A DNA stretch of 13,307 bases from Gammaproteobacteria bacterium (GTDB lineage Bacteria > Pseudomonadota > Gammaproteobacteria > HTCC5015). Below are positions 7,866-13,307 of this stretch, one piece after another (position 1 is the first letter of the stretch; each line of letters starts with the position of its first letter). The notes under the pieces are model-generated. The model was given only the letters and a program-made list of their open reading frames with translations. It searched no databases and was not told the origin of the DNA. Location of the stretch: positions 1-13,307 of the forward strand of contig JAHDBX010000016.1 of NCBI GenBank assembly GCA_020630145.1, written 5' to 3'. A program made the translations under genes and the position numbers.

Positions 7866-7871
7866 CCGACT

Positions 7872-8570
7872 ATGACTATTAAAAATGAACAAACCGCGCT
7901 TTTAGATAGCGTGACTATTGAACCAACACAAGCTGCAAGTAGTACAGTGATATGGCTGCACGGCCTTGGTGCAGACGGGCATGACTTTGAACCCATTGTG
8001 CCACATATACAATTACCCTCTACTGCCGCTGTACGTTTTATCTTTCCTCACGCCCCCATACGCCCAGTTACCATTAACAATGGCTACGAAATGCGAGCAT
8101 GGTATGACATTAGCAGCACCGATATAGCTGACCCTAAACGAGCGGATAAAGACACAATCAACTTATCGGTACAGCAACTGCGCGCTTTAATTTCAGTCGA
8201 AATAAGCAAGGGTATTCCAGCTGAACGCATTATTTTAGCGGGGTTCTCACAAGGTGGCGTTATTGCTCTGCAGGCCGCATTACAATTCGAGCATGCATTA
8301 GGTGGCGTTATGGTTTTATCATCATATATTGCTTTACAGCAACAACTAGAAACAAGCTTGCACGGTGCGAACAAAAATATCCCTGTATTTTTGGCGCACG
8401 GCCAACACGATACCGTACTACCCTTTGTGCTTGCCGAGCAGTCCAAAGCCTTACTGAATAAATGGGGTTATGATATTGAATATCACGACTATGCAATGGA
8501 ACATAATGTTTGCCCTGAAGAAATTGTACACATTGGTCAATGGCTGTCATCATTACAGGCAATACAATGA
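7872..8570 (+). CDS. Alpha/beta-hydrolase carboxylesterase (phospholipase/carboxylesterase 2 family)
   Basis: A 232-residue cytoplasmic esterase of the small alpha/beta-hydrolase family that includes Pseudomonas EstB-type carboxylesterases and acyl-protein thioesterases. It should hydrolyse short-chain carboxyl or thio-esters, but the natural substrate is unknown. Motifs: the oxyanion-hole strand VIWLHGLGADG at 26-36, RPVTINNGYEMRAWYDI at 64-80, the nucleophile Ser126 in GFSQG, Asp180 in HGQHDTVLP and His211 in YAMEHNV, so the triad is complete. There is no signal peptide. The ATG at 7872 is preferred over a TTG at 7854. No Shine-Dalgarno is visible before 7872, and a TATTAT at 7859-7864 would place the transcript start almost at the ATG. 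The last base pairs overlap the next gene as ATGA. Confidence 0.92.
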   Translation: MTIKNEQTALLDSVTIEPTQAASSTVIWLHGLGADGHDFEPIVPHIQLPSTAAVRFIFPHAPIRPVTINNGYEMRAWYDISSTDIADPKRADKDTINLSVQQLRALISVEISKGIPAERIILAGFSQGGVIALQAALQFEHALGGVMVLSSYIALQQQLETSLHGANKNIPVFLAHGQHDTVLPFVLAEQSKALLNKWGYDIEYHDYAMEHNVCPEEIVHIGQWLSSLQAIQ

Positions 8571-9298
8571 CAAGGTTTAACTTAGTATTACTGTATTTGT
8601 GCTTGGCTCTAGGCTATATCAATACAGCTACTGCCGATACGGTTGTGCTATTTGAAACGAATAACCCACGCACACCTGACACCATTCACATCAAAGATAG
8701 CAAAATTCGCTTAAGCAATGCTCAAGACCCCATTGTCACCTTATTCGATTATAAGTCGAAAAAACTAACCATGCTCAACCAAGATGATAAGACCTATTAT
8801 CAAATCACTGAAAAAGGCCTAAAAAAAGTCGTTCGCAAACTTAAGCAATTACAAACCGAGCTAAAACAAGGCTTAAACCCTAAGCAACAAGCACAACTTG
8901 ACAAGGTATTTAAAAAACAAGGCTTAGCTTTTAACAGTAATGCAGCACATCAGTCAGTAAAAAAAGTAAAAAGTAGCAATATAAAAGGCATTGATTGCGA
9001 TGTGTATGTCACATTAATTAACAAGCAAGTAAATGGTACACACTGCATTGCCAGCGGCCGTTACATTGGCATTAATAGTGTTGATTTTAGAACGTACTTA
9101 CATCTTATGTATTTTCTAAAACAGATTTCTTTTGGTTTAAACAATGTTGACCCTGCTATGCAAAATGGCTTTACCGGCATGCCTTTAGTGAGTTATGACG
9201 CGAAGGGAAATGTAATGAGCAAGTTTATCAGTGTGAGCTCACACAATATTGACAAACAGTTATTTACTATACCAAGCGAATATAGCAAGACTCATTAA
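8567..9298 (+). CDS. Exported protein with DUF4412/LolA-like features, function unknown
   Basis: A 243-residue protein with a signal peptide (MTRFNLVLLYLCLALGYINTATA, probable cleavage near residue 23). The mature part begins with beta strands of the type ...TIHIKDSKIRLSN...TLFDYKSKKLTMLNQDDKTYYQIT (39-81), a pattern seen in DUF4412 proteins, which are thought to have a LolA-like half-barrel for hydrophobic ligands. A lysine/glutamine-rich helix follows (84-118), then a cysteine pair at 144 and 160 (GIDCDVYV ... GTHCIAS) that could form a disulfide in the periplasm. The start is set by the ATGA overlap with the esterase stop at 8567-8570; a longer reading from 8540 is possible but would lie inside the esterase gene. 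Translation is therefore likely coupled to the esterase. The family resemblance is by pattern only. Confidence 0.82.
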   Translation: MTRFNLVLLYLCLALGYINTATADTVVLFETNNPRTPDTIHIKDSKIRLSNAQDPIVTLFDYKSKKLTMLNQDDKTYYQITEKGLKKVVRKLKQLQTELKQGLNPKQQAQLDKVFKKQGLAFNSNAAHQSVKKVKSSNIKGIDCDVYVTLINKQVNGTHCIASGRYIGINSVDFRTYLHLMYFLKQISFGLNNVDPAMQNGFTGMPLVSYDAKGNVMSKFISVSSHNIDKQLFTIPSEYSKTH

Positions 9299-9313
9299 GT
9301 ACAACGGTAATAT

Positions 9314-9342
9314 TTGACAAGGCCAAACAATAATTATACATT
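9314..9342 (+). promoter_or_regulatory. Predicted sigma-70 promoter of the 103-residue secreted protein
   Basis: A perfect -35 TTGACA (9314-9319) and TACATT (9337-9342, 4 of 6) with 17-base spacing. The predicted start near 9350 leaves about a 40-base AT-rich leader before ATG 9390. It suggests separate transcription from the upstream gene. Confidence 0.65.
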
Positions 9343-9379
9343 CAGATATTAAATTATATTTTTATATAGCTATGCGTAT

Positions 9380-9383
9380 GGAG
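9380..9383 (+). promoter_or_regulatory. Ribosome binding site deciding the start at 9390
   Basis: GGAG, 6 bases before ATG 9390. It favours this start, which begins the signal peptide, over an in-frame ATG at 9372. Confidence 0.75.
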
Positions 9384-9389
9384 CATATT

Positions 9390-9701
9390 ATGAAGTACTT
9401 ATTACTGGCCATTGCTTTTGCTTCTTTTTCTGTACATGCTCAAGAATGGACGCCTAACGACGGCAATAATATAAAAGAAGTGACTCGTGATGCTGACGGC
9501 AACCTTTATTTATCACTTGAAGGTTTTGACTTTTCAGGCTGTACCAATACTGACAGCGCAATCATTCCAGTCGACCAAGCCGGTTTTAGAAAAATATCCA
9601 GTATTCTAGATGCCGCTAAAATTTCCTCTAGACCTATCCGTGCATCTTTTGATGGTTGCAAAGACGGTTATTCGGTTATCCAACAAGCTTATATGCTATA
9701 A
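9390..9701 (+). CDS. Small secreted protein of unknown function with a cysteine pair
   Basis: A 103-residue protein with a clean signal peptide (MKYLLLAIAFASFSVHA, cleavage after residue 17, mature start QEW). The mature 86 residues contain exactly two cysteines, Cys51 (DFSGCTNTD) and Cys90 (FDGCKDGY), spaced to form a periplasmic disulfide. The composition suggests a small alpha/beta or all-beta fold, with acidic turns (PNDGN, RDADGN) that are not a full EF-hand. It has a near-consensus promoter and a good GGAG site and is followed by a hairpin terminator, so it is probably a single-gene transcript. I do not recognise the family and give no function. Confidence 0.82.
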   Translation: MKYLLLAIAFASFSVHAQEWTPNDGNNIKEVTRDADGNLYLSLEGFDFSGCTNTDSAIIPVDQAGFRKISSILDAAKISSRPIRASFDGCKDGYSVIQQAYML

Positions 9702-9718
9702 ATTTTAGCAATATACCC

Positions 9719-9746
9719 AAAAAGCCAGCTACTAAACCGGCTTTTT
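9719..9746. terminator. Bidirectional rho-independent terminator
   Basis: An 8-base-pair stem AAAAAGCC (9719-9726) with GGCTTTTT (9739-9746) and a 12-base loop. It is A-rich on one side and T-rich on the other, so it can stop both the plus-strand small gene (ends 9701) and the convergent minus-strand gene (ends 9769). Confidence 0.85.
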
Positions 9747-9768
9747 ATGACTAAGTATTAACGCTAAA

Positions 9769-11370
9769 CTACCAAGGATAACGCAAGTGACGGCGTTTAC
9801 TTATCTGAACAGCATAAACTGTTGTGGTACCACTTACCTCGTTAGCAACAACTAACAAAGGCTTACCATTTGGGCTATGTTTAGCAGCAATAAAAACTAA
9901 GCCTTCAGGCGCAACATCACCTGCTGTGCCTAGATCTATATCACCTTCTAGGTTAGTATTATTAACATATTCAACAAAGTAAGGTGAGTAAGGGTTACTA
10001 ACGTCGTAAACCATAATACCGCCGGTACGTTCTAAACCAATAAACGCATAAGTATGCTTACCTATTTTGCCTAAGGTTAATGCTTCTGGCTCTGCACCTT
10101 TATCGTCACTGCGTTTATCATTAGCATTAAATAAATCTGGTGAAATCGCAGCCGTTATGCGAGCAAAATCTGAACCACTATCGTAAACAATTTTACCTGT
10201 TGTCATATTGAAAATAGAGAATGAACGGCCGCCGTAAGCATAAATCTGATCCACATCGCCATCACCATCAAGATCACCATTTACAATTGTTGTTTTTAAA
10301 CGTCCCAATTCCTCTTCATCCTGAATAGCAGGATAAACATCCAGAATACTTTTATCTAAGATTAAATCACTTACACGACTTTCTTCTGAGAAACCATCGT
10401 AATCACGCGCATCACCTTCGTTCGCAGTAAGCACATATGTTTCGCCATTAAATTCATACGCAGCAATCGAGTCTGGCTGATAAAAACCTAAAACAGGTAC
10501 AGGGCGAATATTAACGTCATCATCTTTATCACTAGCATCTATAGCTGTTTGAATAGTGTTGTAATTCTTAGCCCCTAAACCAACAATATCGGTTACTTGT
10601 GCTGATGCTAAATCAACAACCGCTAAAGCATTGTTTTCTTGCAAAGCAACATAAGCCGTAGATGAGTCAGCTGATATAGCAACATATTCAGGCTCAAGAT
10701 CTTGTGCTACTGTTGCATTCGGACCAAAGATACGTACAGAATCATCCAGCATCACATTGTTATAAGCACTGAAACCCGCCTCAACAACATCAACCTGCGA
10801 AAGATGCTTAACTGGCTTATTAACATGAATCACACTAACCGAACCCTCAGGATCAACCGTATAATCATCATTAGGCTCAGCCTCATTAGCAACGACGAGC
10901 TTGGAGCCGTCTGGCGAGAACGTTAGCATATCAGGCAAAAAACCCACCTCAAGGCTATTTAAAAATTTACCGTAGCGACTAAAGAAAACAACCTGACCTT
11001 TAACATCACCCTCATCAGCGGCAGCGGCCACAGCAACAACACCTTTTGAAACGGCAACACTGTTTGGTTCACCATATGGCGTTAAATCAAGTGAAAATAA
11101 CTTATGCGGACGACGCGGATTGCGAATAGATAATACATCAACACTTTGATCTTTAGCATTAGTTACAAATACGCGTTTACTATATTTATCATAAGCCACA
11201 ATTTCAGCAGCGCTCTCATCAATCAAGCCACTTTCATAAGTACCAAGTTTTTGTAACGTAATGCTGGATACACTTTGCTTTAATACCTTATTGTGCCCAA
11301 AGCCTGCTATTGCTGCAGAACAAACAGCAAGTAAAGCACCGCTAAGAAAAAATGATGCTATTTTCATCAT
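9769..11370 (-). CDS. Secreted choice-of-anchor I domain protein (beta-propeller-like)
   Basis: A 533-residue exported protein starting MMKIASFFLSGALLAVCSAAIA, a Sec signal peptide (about 22 residues). The mature part has the repeated strands of a beta-propeller-like fold, as in choice-of-anchor I family proteins: AEIVAYDKYSKRVFVTNA, VSVIHV..., DLEPEYVAIS, VLTANEGDARDY and GAEPEALTLG. An acidic loop DLDGDGDVDQIY at 366-377 looks like a calcium-binding EF-hand-type loop. In the family the C-terminus often carries a sorting anchor, but here it simply ends in basic KRRHLRYPW with no hydrophobic segment, so the protein is probably released or periplasmic. Related proteins have been called phytase or alkaline-phosphatase-like; the activity is not shown here. 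The frame remains open to 11508, but the signal peptide and the AGG-rich site fix the start at 11370 (or 11367). Confidence 0.85.
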   Translation of the reverse strand: MMKIASFFLSGALLAVCSAAIAGFGHNKVLKQSVSSITLQKLGTYESGLIDESAAEIVAYDKYSKRVFVTNAKDQSVDVLSIRNPRRPHKLFSLDLTPYGEPNSVAVSKGVVAVAAAADEGDVKGQVVFFSRYGKFLNSLEVGFLPDMLTFSPDGSKLVVANEAEPNDDYTVDPEGSVSVIHVNKPVKHLSQVDVVEAGFSAYNNVMLDDSVRIFGPNATVAQDLEPEYVAISADSSTAYVALQENNALAVVDLASAQVTDIVGLGAKNYNTIQTAIDASDKDDDVNIRPVPVLGFYQPDSIAAYEFNGETYVLTANEGDARDYDGFSEESRVSDLILDKSILDVYPAIQDEEELGRLKTTIVNGDLDGDGDVDQIYAYGGRSFSIFNMTTGKIVYDSGSDFARITAAISPDLFNANDKRSDDKGAEPEALTLGKIGKHTYAFIGLERTGGIMVYDVSNPYSPYFVEYVNNTNLEGDIDLGTAGDVAPEGLVFIAAKHSPNGKPLLVVANEVSGTTTVYAVQISKRRHLRYPW

Positions 11371-11392
11371 ACACCTACCTTTATAAAATCGG

Positions 11393-11420
11393 TTTAAAAA
11401 TTGTTGGCCAATGCTATAGT
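11393..11420 (+). promoter_or_regulatory. Predicted promoter of metY (extended -10)
   Basis: TGCTATAGT at 11412-11420 is an extended -10 (TGn plus TATAGT). TTTAAA at 11393-11398, 16 bases upstream, fits a weak -35. Transcription would start near 11427, leaving about a 55-base leader. I see no MetJ box or riboswitch-like structure in that leader. Confidence 0.5.
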
Positions 11421-11465
11421 AGGGAAATGACACTTTGATGAATTGACAGCTAAAGAAGCTTATAT

Positions 11466-11474
11466 GGGGGAGAG
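11466..11474 (+). promoter_or_regulatory. Ribosome binding site of metY
   Basis: The run GGGGGAGAG ends 7 bases before ATG 11482 and supports that start over an in-frame TTG at 11443. Confidence 0.75.
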
Positions 11475-11481
11475 TACAGCA

Positions 11482-12753
11482 ATGAAAAAAGAAACTATAT
11501 CGATCCACGCGGGTTACGAAACGGATCCAACAACAAAATCAGTAGCCGCGCCTATTTACCAAACCGTAGCTTATGAATTCGATAATGCCCAGCATGGCGC
11601 CGACTTATTCAACTTAGCAGTACCGGGTAATATTTATACACGAATTACTAACCCAACTAACGATGTATTAGAGCAACGCGTTGCAGCACTTGAAGGCGGC
11701 ATTGCCGGACTAGCGGTTAGTTCAGGTATGGCTGCCATTAATTATGCTATTTTAAATATTGCATCTGCTGGTGACAATATCATTACCACACCACAGCTGT
11801 ACGGTGGTACTTATACATTATTTGCACACGAACTGCCTAGACTCGGTATAGAAGTGCGTTTTGCGGCAAGCGACAGCGCTGAAGACATTAATAAACTGAT
11901 TGATGATAAAACCAAAGCTGTTTACTGCGAAACCGTTGGTAACCCAGCGGGTAATATTGTTGACCTAAAAGCAATAGCCGATGCAGCCCACGCTAAAGGC
12001 GTTGCTGTTATTGTTGACAATACTGTTGCAACACCTATTCTCTGCAACCCTATTGAACATGGCGCAGATATTGTGGTGCACTCATTAACAAAGTTTATGG
12101 GCGGACACGGTACGACCATTGGCGGCATCATTATTGACTCAGGTAAATTCCCATGGGCAGAAAATGCCGCTCGCTACCCTGGTTTAAACACACCTGAACC
12201 TGCGTACCATGGCGTTGTATATACTGAAGCCTTGGGACCGGCGGCTTATATTGGTCGAGCACGCACTGTGCCGCTACGTAATACCGGTTCAGCAATTTCA
12301 CCAATGAGTGCATGGCAAATTATGCAAGGCATCGAAACGCTATCTTTACGCATGGAACGTCACTGTGAAAATGCTATGGCCGTTGCAGAATACCTGAATC
12401 AACATCCAAAAGTAGAGTGGGTTAAGTTTGCTGGCTTACCTAGCGATAAATTTAATAAGCTCGCGCAGCAATACCTTGGAGGAAAAGCCAGTGCATTAAT
12501 GACGTTTGGCATTAAAGGCGGCTTCGACGCTGGCGTTAAATTTTACGATCAACTTGGCATGATTAAACGTTTAGTCAATATTGGTGATGCAAAATCTTTA
12601 GCTTGTCACCCTGCTTCGACTACACACCGTCAAATGACAGAAGCCGAGCAATTGCTTGCTGGTGTCACACCGGAAACGATTCGTTTATGCGTAGGCATAG
12701 AGCATATCGATGATATCATTGCCGATTTAGAACAGGCTTTTGCTATTGTATAA
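11482..12753 (+). CDS. metY: O-acetylhomoserine sulfhydrylase (O-acetylhomoserine aminocarboxypropyltransferase)
   Basis: A PLP enzyme of the Cys/Met metabolism family. It uses O-acetyl-L-homoserine with sulfide to make homocysteine (or with methanethiol to make methionine), releasing acetate. The 423-residue length is right for this class, which is longer than the ~380-400 of cystathionine gamma-synthase and lyase. Visible features: the N-terminal ETISIHAGYETDPTT, IYTRITNPT (51-59; Tyr52 and Arg54 contact the PLP phosphate of the partner subunit), SSGMAA at 80-85, the aspartate strand IVDNTVATP at 177-185, the PLP lysine Lys204 in HSLTKFMGGHG, and the C-terminal ACHPASTTHRQMT block. It is monocistronic, with a promoter at 11393-11420 and a terminator at 12780-12809, and divergent from the choice-of-anchor I gene. 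Substrate choice (acetyl over succinyl) is inferred from length and N-terminus. Confidence 0.95.
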   Translation: MKKETISIHAGYETDPTTKSVAAPIYQTVAYEFDNAQHGADLFNLAVPGNIYTRITNPTNDVLEQRVAALEGGIAGLAVSSGMAAINYAILNIASAGDNIITTPQLYGGTYTLFAHELPRLGIEVRFAASDSAEDINKLIDDKTKAVYCETVGNPAGNIVDLKAIADAAHAKGVAVIVDNTVATPILCNPIEHGADIVVHSLTKFMGGHGTTIGGIIIDSGKFPWAENAARYPGLNTPEPAYHGVVYTEALGPAAYIGRARTVPLRNTGSAISPMSAWQIMQGIETLSLRMERHCENAMAVAEYLNQHPKVEWVKFAGLPSDKFNKLAQQYLGGKASALMTFGIKGGFDAGVKFYDQLGMIKRLVNIGDAKSLACHPASTTHRQMTEAEQLLAGVTPETIRLCVGIEHIDDIIADLEQAFAIV

Positions 12754-12779
12754 GCTGAGATAAATAAGTACAGTTGTAG

Positions 12780-12809
12780 AAAGAGGCAATATATGTTGCC
12801 TCTTTTTTT
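12780..12809 (+). terminator. Rho-independent terminator of metY
   Basis: A perfect 10-base-pair stem AAAGAGGCAA (12780-12789) with TTGCCTCTTT (12796-12805), a 6-base loop, and a run of seven T ending at 12809. It lies 26 bases after the metY stop and 23 bases before ubiC. Confidence 0.93.
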
Positions 12810-12832
12810 AACGCAATAAAGCATGACACTAT

Positions 12833-13307
12833 ATGCCAGCAGAATTATTAAAAACACGTAGCCAATGGCAAGACATTCAGCAAGTCAAACGTGCACTTCT
12901 TCCTATACAGGCAAATAACAATCTATATGACACAGCATCATTAACTGAAAAAGTAAAAGCAATGTGCACACAGCATGACAATGCCCCATTTTCTGTTGTT
13001 GTCATCAATGAGACTGAGCATAAACCCACTATCAACGAACAGCGCCATTTACGCATGCGTAACGGTCTTTACGCACGCATAAGAGAAATTTACCTTTGCT
13101 GCGGCGACAAAAAAGTTATCTATGCCCGCAGCATCATACCTATTAGCACTTTACAGGGTAAACAGCGGCAAATTAAGTTTTTGCGTAACCGTTCACTAGG
13201 CTCATACTTATTTAGCGATCGCAGCCTTAAGCGAGAAATTACGCAAATAGCCAAAGCACAATTAAAAAATAATACTATTTGGGGAAGGCGCTCCGTTTTT
13301 TATGTTG
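12833..13307 (+). CDS. ubiC: Chorismate lyase UbiC (partial, cut by the window end)
   Basis: The first 158 codons of chorismate lyase, which removes pyruvate from chorismate to give 4-hydroxybenzoate, the first committed step of ubiquinone synthesis. Recognisable blocks, by comparison with E. coli UbiC: YDTASLTEKV (32-41), IREIYLCCGDKKVIYARSII (83-102, containing the substrate-binding Arg84), PISTLQGK, RNRSLGSYLF (118-127) and IWGRRSVF (149-156). The catalytic glutamate of the family's E-x-FLP motif lies past the window edge. The ATG at 12833 begins about 10 residues before the first similarity and has only a weak ribosome binding site. The gene normally precedes ubiA, which would be expected just beyond 13307. 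The metY terminator sits between it and metY, so it should use its own promoter, which I did not identify. Confidence 0.93.
   Translation, partial: MPAELLKTRSQWQDIQQVKRALLPIQANNNLYDTASLTEKVKAMCTQHDNAPFSVVVINETEHKPTINEQRHLRMRNGLYARIREIYLCCGDKKVIYARSIIPISTLQGKQRQIKFLRNRSLGSYLFSDRSLKREITQIAKAQLKNNTIWGRRSVFYV

Noticed and set aside
11443..11448. TTGACA upstream of metY
   Set aside because: No -10 element lies 15-19 bases downstream; that position is the GGGGG ribosome binding site. The extended -10 at 11412-11420 is a better promoter.
11443..11481. Longer metY reading from a TTG at 11443
   Set aside because: Family proteins start at the MKKETISIHAGYE position, and the strong GGGGGAGAG site is placed for ATG 11482.
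11371..11508. N-terminal extension of the choice-of-anchor I gene, reaching into metY
   Set aside because: The extra 46 residues are Cys/Phe-rich and unlike a secreted protein, the signal peptide starts at 11370, and the extension would overlap the metY start and its promoter.

Overview
This window reads as a stretch of core chromosome from an AT-leaning gammaproteobacterium, probably marine or free-living. The evidence is the gene order: lptM-lysA-dapF-DUF484-xerC and hslV-hslU-DUF971 are arrangements typical of Gammaproteobacteria, and chorismate lyase (ubiC) points to Gram-negative ubiquinone synthesis. I cannot place it more finely from sequence alone. I see no rRNA, tRNA, CRISPR array, insertion sequence or phage gene.

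The left 7.8 kb is entirely on the minus strand. Reading in the direction of transcription it starts with a short outer-membrane lipoprotein gene, lptM (7830 to 7699). Then come the last two steps of meso-diaminopimelate/lysine synthesis in reverse order (lysA, dapF), a DUF484 protein and the chromosome-dimer recombinase xerC. Spacings are 2 to 21 bases, so this looks like one operon. Next is a pair of exported proteins I do not recognise (3834 to 2452), three bases apart. Then, behind a good heat-shock (sigma-32 type) promoter, comes the HslVU protease-unfoldase pair, followed by a DUF971 protein.

From 7872 to 9701 the genes run on the plus strand: an alpha/beta-hydrolase esterase, an exported protein overlapping it by ATGA, and a 103-residue secreted protein with its own good promoter. 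A bidirectional hairpin terminator separates these from a convergent minus-strand gene for a secreted beta-propeller-like protein of the choice-of-anchor I type (11370 to 9769).

The right end is on the plus strand: metY (O-acetylhomoserine sulfhydrylase, 11482 to 12753), a strong terminator, and the first 158 codons of ubiC, cut by the window edge.

Most of the window is ordinary housekeeping content. The less explained parts are the two exported proteins between xerC and hslV, the esterase plus exported-partner pair, and the small two-cysteine secreted protein. I found no convincing novel multi-gene system. Start sites were moved inward for five genes where signal peptides, ribosome binding sites, family N-termini or an overlap with the upstream stop support it: 3834, 8567, 9390, 11370 and 11482. 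The esterase start at 7872 rests on weaker grounds.
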